A DNA stretch of 64,000 nt, from contig CM036636.1 in NCBI GenBank assembly GCA_020746105.1, positions 7,936,001-8,000,000 on the forward strand, given 5' to 3'. Origin of the DNA: Trogon surrucura (taxonomy: Eukaryota; Chordata; Aves; Trogoniformes; Trogonidae). Position 1 is the first letter of the stretch. Each line of letters opens with the position of its first letter. Under the pieces are notes generated by a model. That model searched no databases, was not told the origin of the DNA, and saw only the letters and a list, made by a program, of their open reading frames with translations. Below, in pieces: positions 27,868 through 38,324 of the stretch. Both the position numbers and the translations under genes were made by a program.

Positions 27868-28330
27868 CAACAACAACCAAAAAGAATCAAAAAGACGGAC
27901 GCCAGCTCACGGTGCCGAGCAGCAGACACCCTCTCGGCACATGGCCGGGCCCGGCAGCGGCGGCTCTGCGGGGGAGCGCTCCCTCCCCGCCCCGCGCCCC
28001 AGCGCCGCCGGTGCCGCCAATGACGGCGGAGCGGCCCCCCCCGGGCCCCCCCGAGCCCCGCACCGGCAGCGGCGCGTGCTGCCGGCCCCCCGCCCGCACC
28101 GCCCCTCGCCCCCCGGCCGCGGCAGAGCGGGAGGCGGCACCGGGTCCCGTCCCGGCTCTTCCCCCCTCCCCTCCGCTCCCCAGGATGCAGCCTCGGCGGG
28201 GGGAGATGGAGACCAGCGCCAAGGAGCTCCGCCACCCCCTCGTACAGCCGGGTCACTCCCCACGGAGCGGCATCACCCTCCCCACGGAGCCGGGTCAGCC
28301 CCCACGGAGCCTGGGCATCCTTCCTGAAGA

Positions 28331-31300
28331 GGGGTCAGCCCCCAGGTAGCCGGTGGACACAGTGGTTTGGCCCAAGGAACCTTCATCCCCGGGGCTTGGT
28401 GCAGCGAAAGCGGGGAGAAACCCAAGGCAAACCCCACCACGTCCCCCCTTTCACCCCACAAGGGTCCCCGGGTGTTTCACACGTGAGGTGACTTTGTCCT
28501 GTGAAGCGTTTGCCGGTTTTTGCTGTCCAGTTTCGGCGATGGTTGCCCCTGGGGAGGGTGTAGAGGGTCTTCTCTTCCCAAATCTGAGTCTGTTGCAGCA
28601 TAACCTCAGCTATTTAGAAGTCCTCATCCACAGCTTTCTCCAAAGATGCCAATGCTCCACAAGGCACGTTCGGCGCTAGCAATGGTTATTCGCAAGAATT
28701 CTGTAGCGTCAAGGTCCCAGAGCTGAAAAAAGCAGCGTTTGGTAGTAGCAGAACTTAGGACAAAATCTGGCGATTCGAGTCACCGTTAACCCTCTTGCAA
28801 GTGGGCAACCTGCAGAGGTACCAGCATGGAAAGAGCTCTCACAGCCGTTCATAGAGGTTGTCCCCCTGCTCCCCAAATGGTGGTACAGGGAAGCAGAAAC
28901 TGTCCCAGCTTTCCTACTGCATCCCCTGACGTTTGTCTCAGAGCTTCCATTTCCCTGGCCTGACTTGCGTTTGCAGTCCCAAAGTTATTCCTACGAGCTA
29001 ACTTCGTTTTTCTCTGCGGCAGGTTTAGCCCATCGATACTTGTTCTGCCTTTGTTGACTGAGGAGAATAATTAGTCTTTGGTCCTTTTATAGCACATCTG
29101 CTCTTTTTAAGATGGTATCGCTTATAGCACTCTTTTAATCTATAGAGAGGGAAACAGTTGCGTTTAATTAATTGGTCCCTAAATAAACTAATTACTGCCA
29201 GTAATTTCAGCACACTTTGTACGCAGTTCAAACGCCTGTACAGAGATCTGAAAGACAAGCCATCCAGTCTAACGACAAGAAATGGAAGCAAAGGGATGAA
29301 ATATAGTTTATCTTTAGAGAGTCTACTTAAGACTAATATTGTTTAATTATCACAGAACATATTGGTTAGTACTGAACTGTCTATATCACGGTTGATGTTC
29401 AGTTTTGCTTGAAGGTTGCTTGGATTATGTGCAAAAGATGTTGAAAAGTTATGCCAGGAAAAAACCCCAATTTTAGCTTTTATTACTTGCATGGGTCAAA
29501 TGTCATTGCCTAGCAATTCATCATTGTATCTTTGTTCAGAAATATGAACGATGGAGGTTCTTTGCTTGGGCCATTCATTTTGGTTTCTATGCCTGGACTC
29601 CTGTGCTGCACTAAGCAGCGTCCTTGCTTCCCAGTGAATATGTCGAAGCAATTCTCCCCTAATCCGAGCCCAGGACAGAAGCAAGGAAAAACAATGTTAT
29701 AACAAGGATTTAGGAGACACTTAGACTGCCTCGAGCAAGTTTAGAGCTGGTTTTCTGGGCTAACATGAGATCCACTTACTCTAAGCGCAACTCTGTGAAG
29801 ATCAGTTACCTATGAAGGAGACAAAGGTTTTTATAATATATTTCTATGCTGCAGTGATGTGCGAGACCTCTGTTGTGAGCGTAGTCTCGTCTTGCAAAAG
29901 GGGCTGTACGAACACAGACCGCCAAGAGCCCTAATCCCCTAGAATTTGCAACATAAATTTTTACAGAAGGAAAGTGCTAATTAGTATCCGCAGTTCGGGA
30001 GCCAGTGGATAGCCTGGAGAGCTGGCAGCTGGCCAGCCACAACTTCTATCAGCCCCTCTTTGCCACTTACCGAGTGTCCTGTGCCTGCCAAGTCTGTGGG
30101 ATAAACAGACCAGCAGCGGCCAGGAGCCAAAGAATTTGTAGATTTTAAGTACAGTGTTCAGGTTATAATCACCTGCTTTCCTCCACCACCACTAATGGGC
30201 TATTCACGGTGTAAATTCTTCATACTGCACCCATAAATTCTTGATTTCCTCACACTTGAATATGGAATTGGGATCAAACTGCCCAGGAACATTATCTAAT
30301 CTTCCCTTCACTCAGCACACAAGGCCACTCCCTTGGCTTTTTTTTTTTACCCCCACCTCCAACTCGCTCCATCCTCAGGAAGCAATTTGTAATGCGCTGC
30401 CGTCAGGGAAGGGCAGGTTCCTGTTGGGTTGTCATGACCCTGGAGCCATCTTCCATGAGAAACACCCCTTCACCTGGGGGCTACGTTAGTGCAAACCCCA
30501 ACCCAACCTGGATATTGCTGGGAGCAATGGGCTCCTGAAACACTTCCCAGCTTTTGGTATGCGTTCCTAGTGCCCCTCTGACCCGGGGGATGGTGCTGCC
30601 ATTTCTAGACTGAAGCCTCTTTCAGCAGCTGCAGTTTGGTGGACACGACACACACCAAGCGCTGGCCTCTCAGGGGTGTGATAAAACACACACACACCTG
30701 AAACGGGGTAGCAGGGGGCACTTGATATTGCTGAAGGATCACGCTACCTCTGCCAGTGCTTTGCTATAAGAGGGAGTCACAGCGTTAAGGCTCTAATAAA
30801 ACATCCCAACACATTTCACAGGGACATAGCACACAACTGCCTGTTGCAGACCCTGGGAGCAGGTTTGAGTGCAGCAGCCAGGTACAGTGACAGCATGACC
30901 TTGTCATCACCTGCCAAATACCACCTTTTTCCATTCCTAAGGGCAGGGTTTTTTCATGTGCTGCTCTCTGGCACTTGTTTTTGCACTAAGCTCCCCAGCA
31001 GTAATTAAGAGCCCACATGTGCAGCTTTGCAGGAGAAAACTTACCTCCTCGTAGTGACAGCTGCTCCCTGGTCCTGATGGAAGTGTCGTCAGTTTGCTTT
31101 GCCTCTTTGTTGTGATTATGGAGATGCCTTTTTTCAGACAGACTCCAAGCTGACCTCAAATATCCACAATGGCAGCCTGAACGGTGTCCACTGCCTCATC
31201 CTCCTCTTGCTGGGATGGGAGTACATGCTCACAGCACCTCAACCACCTTCACTGGATTTAAAAGCAAGCTTTCAGTTTGGGTGAGAACAGCAGCCTGATC

Positions 31301-34300
31301 CTCAGGTTTGCACTCTTCCATATCAGCCTTTCTCCCCCCCACTTTAAACACCCCCGATGTGGGAACCACTTGGCTTATAAACACAGTCCTAACAACTGCC
31401 CAGAATCCAGACTTTGCTTGGTGTGCCCTTTGCATCTCTGCTGCTCACTGCCATGGCTTACGGCATCGATTCAGGCAGGTATGGAGCTGGAGATGCCACG
31501 TGTTACTCTGAGAGGTTTCTGTCCTTGAAGGCACCTGACAGTGCCAACGCATGCATCTGCTCAGAAGAGTTAACAAAGCAACAACAGACAGAAAATGCTT
31601 CTTAAACAAGTGTTTTTAACCCAAAGAGATGAATTACACAATGCCACAAGTCAGCGGGCTCCACACTCGCTGCGTTAAACATCCCCAGCCCGCGACCGAC
31701 CGTACGCCAAGGCTCATCAGCCCTACATCACCGCACAGCAGCCCTACATCACCGTGCATCAGCCTCAGCCAGAGCAACGCAGGTCAGAGGTGCTCTGAGG
31801 GAACGTGTGCTTGAAGGCTGCTCTGAGGTAGGGCTTGCCTGGCCCGTCACGTCACATCGCACCCGTCAGCTCCTGCCTCTGCACCCGCCGTGACGTGCCA
31901 GACTTGCTGGAACGTGATCCTGTGCAGCCGCTGCTTCGGATGCAAGTGCCAACAAGAAGAAAGGCTTAGGGATGCAGTCGGGGTGAGTTTAAGGATGCTC
32001 ACCAGGGATTTTCTGGTGCCCCTTTACACAGGGCTGTCCTCGGCCCAGAGGCATAAGTACTGGGGGGCTGCTGGCCTGAAGGAGCACAGCAGGAGCCGGG
32101 GGAATAGTCCTCCTGTGGGAATGGAGCAGAGCCTTCTGTCACAGCCATATAAAAAACAGAGACTGCATCTCCTGGAAACACCTTCAAGCTTATTGACCTC
32201 TTTAAGGCTGTCAAGAGGTTTGTAGGGCACACGTTCCCTGTGCAGAAGTCACATTGAGTTTTCTGAGGTAAATCACATTTATCCATTATTTCTACCCTTT
32301 ATTAGACCTTCTGCTACAAACCTCCTGCGTGCAGGTGCTGCAGCCTTTGTCATTCGATGCCCCAACTCTTTTGCTAAGCTGATAAGGCTCCATCTTCAAA
32401 CTCATCAGGCTCTTCTGGCCCCATGTCCTCTCCTGGATTGGCTCCTCTTGATGCTGATGCCTGCTTGCTGCGTAATCTTCAGGAAGCAGTTTAGTGCCAG
32501 AAAGCAATGGCTAGAGGAAAAGCAACAAGAAAGGCTGGCATCAAAGAGTAGAGCCCCAAATAGAAGGGCTCAACATCAGCCCACACCCCCAAAAAACTCA
32601 CATGGCAGACAGCCCTTCTCCCAGACCAATGCTCACAGCAGGTTCCAGCTTCTTTTGCTGTTGTTTCCTACCAAATTGAAGAAGAATTCTACTCCACTGC
32701 TCCGAAAACGCAGAGGTCACTTCATGAAAATTAAGATGGGTTCTGCAAAATCAGAGATGACAGGTAATGCAGGAGGGCAGGGTAGAATGTCCTAGCTCTG
32801 ATGAATAAAAACTGGATTTGGTGTTATTTTAAATGATAAAGCAGATCCCATCACATGTCCGATAATGAAGCATGAAAAGGTGCCGGCTTGGACTCACAGG
32901 GAGTGTGACAGGAGACAAGAAAAGTGGATGGATGGCGGTGCCATGGTGAAGGGCATCTGTGAGTCCAGGAGGGAGCTGAAACATCCGTGGGCTGGGAACA
33001 TCATCCAAAGGTGAGCAGGGAGGATGGGAAGAGGAAGCCACTGATGGAGCCTGGGACCACCTGCTGAGAAGAGAAGAGCCACTGCCATGAAAGGACTGGA
33101 ACAAGCTTGGAACAAACTTGTCCTGCCTCTCTTGCAGAACAAGGCTAGAGCAGAGTTTATCCTGCTTGGAGCATCTTTTGCAGGGACACATGAATCTGTG
33201 TTACAATGCGTGGAGATAGTTATTGCAAAGCCACTTTATTTATGGTGTTTTTATTGGCAGGGGAGTGGGAGTGCAATACAATTTTAGCCACTCTGATGTC
33301 TCCATCTCCCTTACATCCCACCTCCATTTCTAGAACAGGTTTTTTCTTCTAATTACATGATTCCTCAAACTGTACAAGAGACTTTCTGTACCTGAGATGG
33401 TACAAGATTAGCTCGATGGTCTTGCTGAGCAGGGTCAGGTGTGGGCAGTTTTGGGAGAGCTGATGACTGTACATCTCCACCACCATCACCAGTCCTGGCC
33501 CCCACCAGTGCAGGCAGCAGGGTCTGCTTGCATATGGCAGAAATCTGGTATAGCCAAGATCTGAGTGAAGCTTAGCTAGGACGAACTTGAGCCTGAAGAA
33601 TGATGCACTTCGCACCATAATCTGCAGTGAGCCCAGCTCTCGGGCAGACTCAGCAAGCAGCCTAGCCAGCAGCACTTCTGTGATCATTTTAGAAAGATCC
33701 TGTTGAAGACTGAAGGGAGCCTCCAGAGCTAACGAGTCCAAGAGCACCTCTTGGTTTTGCTCCACTTCTCAAAGCTAACATAAACCTCTCTCCCACCTCC
33801 CACTGGCACTATCCACTGGATCACACAACCCTTTATAAACAAACCCAGAGAAAGCTTTTGTCTCTTCCTGTCCTTTTCAGATATTTTGGGTATTTGTGGC
33901 AATCTCTCCTGTTTATATAACAAAGCCACAGCCCAGTGTTTGTGGCACCATATCCATGGTAACCCTAATATAGCATGCACAGGCAACTAGATTTCATTAG
34001 GTGGCTCAGCTGCAGCAGCACTAAGGAGGGAATTTCTCTGGGATACTGAGCTGAGCATCCCAGTGGGAAGGGGCATGGCTGCCCACCTAGCCTCGAGCAC
34101 CTGACGAGGTAGCACCTCCCAAAAAGCAAACGATGCTCTCCTTTCACTAACTTTGACCTTGCTCCTCCTTTCCCATCACGATCTCACCATGGTTCGGTGC
34201 TACAGCCCATCCACCTGCCCTTCACTCTGGCCAGGGAAATCACACAGTGTCCATCAGGGCAGGGGTCCCTGGGACCCTGTACAATTGCTCGTCCACGTGA

Positions 34301-37300
34301 GCATCACCCCTACATGCCAGCCCTCTCTTCTCCCCTTCTCATACCACGTTGGGTCCAGTCTGAGTCAGACACTGCCTAACCTCATTAGTGCTGAGGCAAA
34401 TTCGATCCTGGCGCTGGCTGGCCAGGGACAGGGGCTGTGAACAGCAGAGCCCCTGGGGCATGGAGAGCTGCACTGGCTGTGCCTTGCCTCCCCGCCCTTG
34501 CCCAAATTGAATTTCCATTTATGTTAGTGAGGCAATGGATTATAGCTCCGAGGGGTGCTGCCTGCTTCAGTCCCTAATTTGGCGCATCAACGGTGTTTAA
34601 ACCCACTTACCTGCAAGTCAGTCTTTGTTCCAGGCAGGCAGCCCTCGCTCCTGCCGATGGAGGCAGCTGCTTCCCCAAGCTCCCTGCCACAAATGTCAGG
34701 CACTGCTGCTTTCAGGGCTCTGGAAACCACAGCTTATCGCCCATTAGGACCAGCTTTGCATTCAGGATCATCAGTAGCAATGAAAAGCCACAGTAGTCAC
34801 GTAACCAGGAGGGTTTGGACGTGTGGCTCTGCAGAGGATGGGGTCAGCAACACCCAGCAGGAATTAATGCTGGTGCTGGGGTTCATGTGGCATCCAGCAG
34901 AGCCCAGCTAGGGGCTGAGGGACAACCTGAGAACTATCCATTAAAAATAACCCTTCTCCAGAGTTCACTACATGCTCCATGTATTCCCTGTGCATTATGC
35001 ACCCTAAGCTCTTTTCTACCCTGGGCAGTTTGGCAGGCTCTGCCTACACCAGGACAGGGAGGGTGTGAAGCACACCTGAGTCTCATCACCAGAATAGAAT
35101 GCTCCTGTGCCAGCATTAACTCTGTCAAGAGCTCGCAGGTGGGTAGAAAGCCTCTGCTCTGCCTTCAAGGAAAGGGGCTGAACTCACGGTCGCCATCCCA
35201 CAGCCTTCCTGGTGCTCCTCCCGGCAGCCCACCCGTGGGAAGCCTCTCTGCATAAGCCCTGACCAGTCAGAGTTTTTGAGTCAGGAACCTGGCATTTCTA
35301 CCTCTCATCAAAGCCTTCAAATAAACACCCAGTGCAATGAGTGGAAGGCTGGATCCTTGCTCCTTGCCTGGATTTAGGAGCAACAACTGGGGAGAACTGA
35401 GGGGGGGATAGAGAGATATAATTTTTTTTTTCCTTTTAAATAAATTGTCAGTGCTTATCTGCAAAGTTCAGCTGTTTTCAAGCTGACCTGCCCATGTTAG
35501 GCTGTTCCACTGCAAATTCTTTCTGTAGAGGAAAGCTCAGGAGCTCCGCTTGCACACGCCAGCAACCTGGGGTTTCGTCTCTAATAGATGGAGGCAGAAC
35601 TCGTTAGCTAAAGACCCCTTCCCACCCCTGGTGAGGATCATCTGCCTTCCTGCCATGCTGGCAGCTCAGCATCTTTTCCTTTACAATGAGGAAACAAAGC
35701 CAAGAGAGGAGGAGAAGTGGCTGAATGCCCTTGAAGGAGGTCAGAAATGGGGCAAGACAAAAATCTGTTCTCGGGGGCTTTTGTAACACAGTCAAACATC
35801 TACCCGACCACCAAGGTTGGAGGATGAGGGACATCCATCTGATGCTTTCAGACAAGAATCTTGGAGAACAGCACACCCAGGAATGAGCCCAGGAGCCTCA
35901 GGCAAAAGCAGGGATGCTGCCTCCTCCTTCAGGAGGTCAAGTGGAGCCACGGATGGGTTGAGGTGCAGACCCACCTCCCTGGGCAGGGAGCCCAGAGCTC
36001 CACAGAGGTTTGGTTCACACCTCCAGCGAGAAGGGCTCCAAAAACTGACACGGTGAAAGCCTTCCCAGGCAGCTTGAATGACCTCCTGCACATTACTCTA
36101 GTTGGACATGTGCTTTTAAAGCTCACACTGGCAGCAGCGGGAGGGCTGGTGTGGGACTAGCCTGTGCACCTGGAATCATTGTGCCCGTGGGGCATGGGAT
36201 GGGGCTGAGGGATGTGATCATCCAAGAGAGCTCAGCTCTCTGCCTTTCTCGCTGCTTTGGCCTTCTGCCTGATAAAGCTGAATGAGAGATCAGAACCTCT
36301 AACAGCAGGTCACCCAGCAAGGAGAGATGCTCGGGATCAATTGTCGTGTTCCTGAGTAATGGTTGTATCTCAGGACAGTAAAACCTCATCGAATTTAGCG
36401 TAGAGATGCACTCATTGATGATTCATTAAAACACCCGGGCACTGAGCTGAATCCATTTCCTCTCATTACACAGAGCTGGGAAACATGGATCTGGCCCCAT
36501 GACATTGCTGCAAGGACCATGAGTGAAACCTAAGACCCAGAGGGGACTCCGCACAGAAGGTGTCTGAGAGCATCACTTGTCACGTGAGCTGACATTAATA
36601 AAACAAGACCACAAACTCCAAGACTAAAGCAAGGCAGCGGGTGTGCATCCAAGAGCTTGAGGCGATTCATTATAATTCCAATTAATGTATAAGAGTTAAT
36701 AATCGAAAGAGAATACATCAGACTTTAAAGAAATGCGAAGGAGAGAGGGGAGAAACAAAAGGTATCATTATACTGGAGCCACAGTCCCAGCTGCTACAAA
36801 AGCAAAGAAATAACAAATATTTAACACCTCCAAAGACACAGGCATGTAGGACCTTCAATGGGAGCTAAACCAGGGTGGGAATGGAGCTGAGCTCTGCATG
36901 GGGATGCTTATTTTAGCTTAAGTGTTGTGCTGAGATTGGAAGGGCCAGAAATAATTCACACAAAGGCAAAACAGAAAGGAGAGGGGAGGAGAGGAGAGCT
37001 GTGGGGCCGTCTCTGATGCTGGGGTGTGTAGAAAAGACCCTGTGAGATGCCAGGACCCCAGCTCAGAACTGCCAGGCTGGCTCTACCCTGCTAAAATAAG
37101 CTCTTGCAGCATTTTCCTGGAGGTGTGATCACGATTACATGTAAAACTATTATTAACAGGTTAAAAAACGGATGGAGGGTGAGATGGGAGGAGAACAGCC
37201 ATCTCCCACACTGTCGGGCTGGCTCACTGGAGCAGAAAACACCACTGCCACCTCCCAAAACATGGGAAGGGCACGTCCTCTTCTGGGACCCTCTCTCCAG

Positions 37301-37780
37301 ACCTGCCCTGACACCCACGAGAGCTCCAGCAAATGACGCTGCAGTTGGCTCAGAGGGGTTCATTTTAAAACCAGAAGCAACCAAAGCACCGTGGGGCTCC
37401 GGGTCGCTTGACTCGTCTCAGCTTTTGGCAGCATCTCATGCAAATGCATCCCCAGCCTCCAAATCCAAAACAAACACAGAATAGTCCGCAGCGGCTTCGT
37501 CCCATTTGTGGGGCAGGGTTTGGGACTCTGCACACATCTGGCAGCTGACCCTGGGCTTGATCTATCCCCAGTCTGGCCACTTTTTGGGTGATAAGTGATC
37601 CCAGGCTGGGGGACTTGGGGATCTGTGTCTGGGATTGCTACTGGGGCTATTACAGAGCTTTTGCCCCGCTGAGCGTGTCCACGCCAGGCTCAGCCAGAGC
37701 AGCTTGTGAGTAAACAGCCCTTCCCAGCCACTAAGGAAGATTTAAGAGTGAATAATATCAGCCCAGTCGAATTCAATTCC
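28331..37780. other. Intergenic region between FAM163B and DBH promoters
   Basis: About 9.4 kb with no recognisable exon, RNA gene or intact mobile element. It contains AT-rich patches (for example 29020-29350), a short CA run near 30690, and a 21-base duplication at 31715-31764. The longest frame not explained by genes is a 138-codon frame on the minus strand at 33349-33765, with no family I recognise. Because the flanking promoters diverge, distal regulatory elements of DBH or FAM163B are likely here, but none can be named from sequence. Confidence 0.5.
31715..31764. repeat. Short tandem duplication, 21-base unit
   Basis: Units catcagccctacatcaccgc and cagcagccctacatcaccgt (21 bases each with the final base), followed by a partial third copy catcagcc. 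Confidence 0.85.
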
Positions 37781-37786
37781 TATTGA

Positions 37787-37820
37787 TAATGTCCATGTGC
37801 AATTAGAGCCAATTAAGGGG
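37787..37820 (+). promoter_or_regulatory. DBH: DB1-like noradrenergic enhancer of DBH
   Basis: The sequence aatgtccatgtgcaattaga and then gccaattaagg resembles the mammalian DBH DB1 element, where a CRE/AP-1-like core is followed by two ATTA homeodomain sites bound by Phox2a/2b. Both ATTA cores are present (37802-37805 and 37812-37815). The CRE-like core, TGCGTCA in mammals as I recall it, reads TGTGCAA here. The element lies about 160-185 bases upstream of the predicted start site, the same spacing as in rat and human. A third AATTAAA site lies at 37911-37917. Confidence 0.65.
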
Positions 37821-37944
37821 AGGCAGCGAATGACAAGTGTTTGGCCAGGAGGTGTGTGGGGGGGTCAATACGACAAACCAATTTCCCAACAACCAAATGC
37901 AATTAAAGAGTATCGCTTACCCGGCTTGCCCAGGAGGGCCAGCG

Positions 37945-37952
37945 CATAAATG
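37945..37952 (+). promoter_or_regulatory. DBH: TATA-like box of DBH
   Basis: CATAAATG, about 40 bases before the chosen start codon, would place transcription start near 37975 and leave a 5' UTR of roughly 15 bases. It overlaps the in-frame ATG at 37950, which argues against that ATG being translated. Inferred from spacing; no start-site data. Confidence 0.5.
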
Positions 37953-37988
37953 GGCAAATCCAGGCGTGTGGGTGCCGTCCTGCCCAGC

Positions 37989-38324
37989 ATGCAGACCTCC
38001 GGCAGCACACCCTGCCCCAGCTTCAAGCTGCGGGAAGTGGCATCCATGTACTTCACCATGATCGCGGTGTTCCTGGTCATCCTGGTGGTGGCCCTGCAGG
38101 GCTCGGTGCCCCGCGGGAGTGATTTTCCTTACAAGGTGCCCCTCGATCCCCAAGGGCTGCTGGAGCTCTCCTGGAATGTCAGCTATCCCGAGCAAGCCGT
38201 GCATTTCCAGCTCCTCATCAGGGACCTGCGGGCCGGGCTCCTCTTTGGGATGTCAGACAGGGGCGAGTTCGAGAACGCGGACCTGGCCGTGCTCTGGAGC
38301 GACGGGCGCAATTCCTATTTTGGG
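37989..38324 (+). other. DBH: DBH exon 1: signal anchor and start of DOMON domain
   Basis: Encodes 112 residues. A short polar N-terminus (MQTSGSTPCPSFKLREVAS) precedes the hydrophobic helix MYFTMIAVFLVILVVALQ, which serves as an uncleaved or partly cleaved signal anchor in mammals. The DOMON domain begins with PLDPQGLLELSWNVSY, which carries the conserved NVS glycosylation sequon, and continues with LFGMSDRGEFENADL. Confidence 0.9.

Larger units (their letters stand above)
27600..28330 (-). promoter_or_regulatory. FAM163B: CpG island, putative FAM163B promoter
   Basis: This segment is very GC-rich and dense in CpG, with GC-box-like runs such as ccccgccccgcgcc, unlike its AT-rich flanks. On the minus strand a strong donor, gcttgaag/gtaagcgc, ends a putative exon at 27733, and the next matching acceptor is the FAM163B exon 2 acceptor at 7293. 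The start site is not resolvable, and AT low-complexity sequence at 27825-27867 lies within or next to the exon. DBH is about 10 kb away on the other strand, so the island could also influence that gene. Confidence 0.6.

Noticed and set aside
27762..28256. 164-codon minus-strand Arg/Gly-rich frame in the CpG island
   Set aside because: GC-rich sequence lacks stop codons by composition, and the translation is low-complexity Gly/Arg/Ala with no domain. More likely promoter and 5' UTR.
31970..32330. Possible old repeat or exon around the 111-codon frame at 31890-32225
   Set aside because: No recognisable domain, repeat consensus or paired splice sites; not enough to call.
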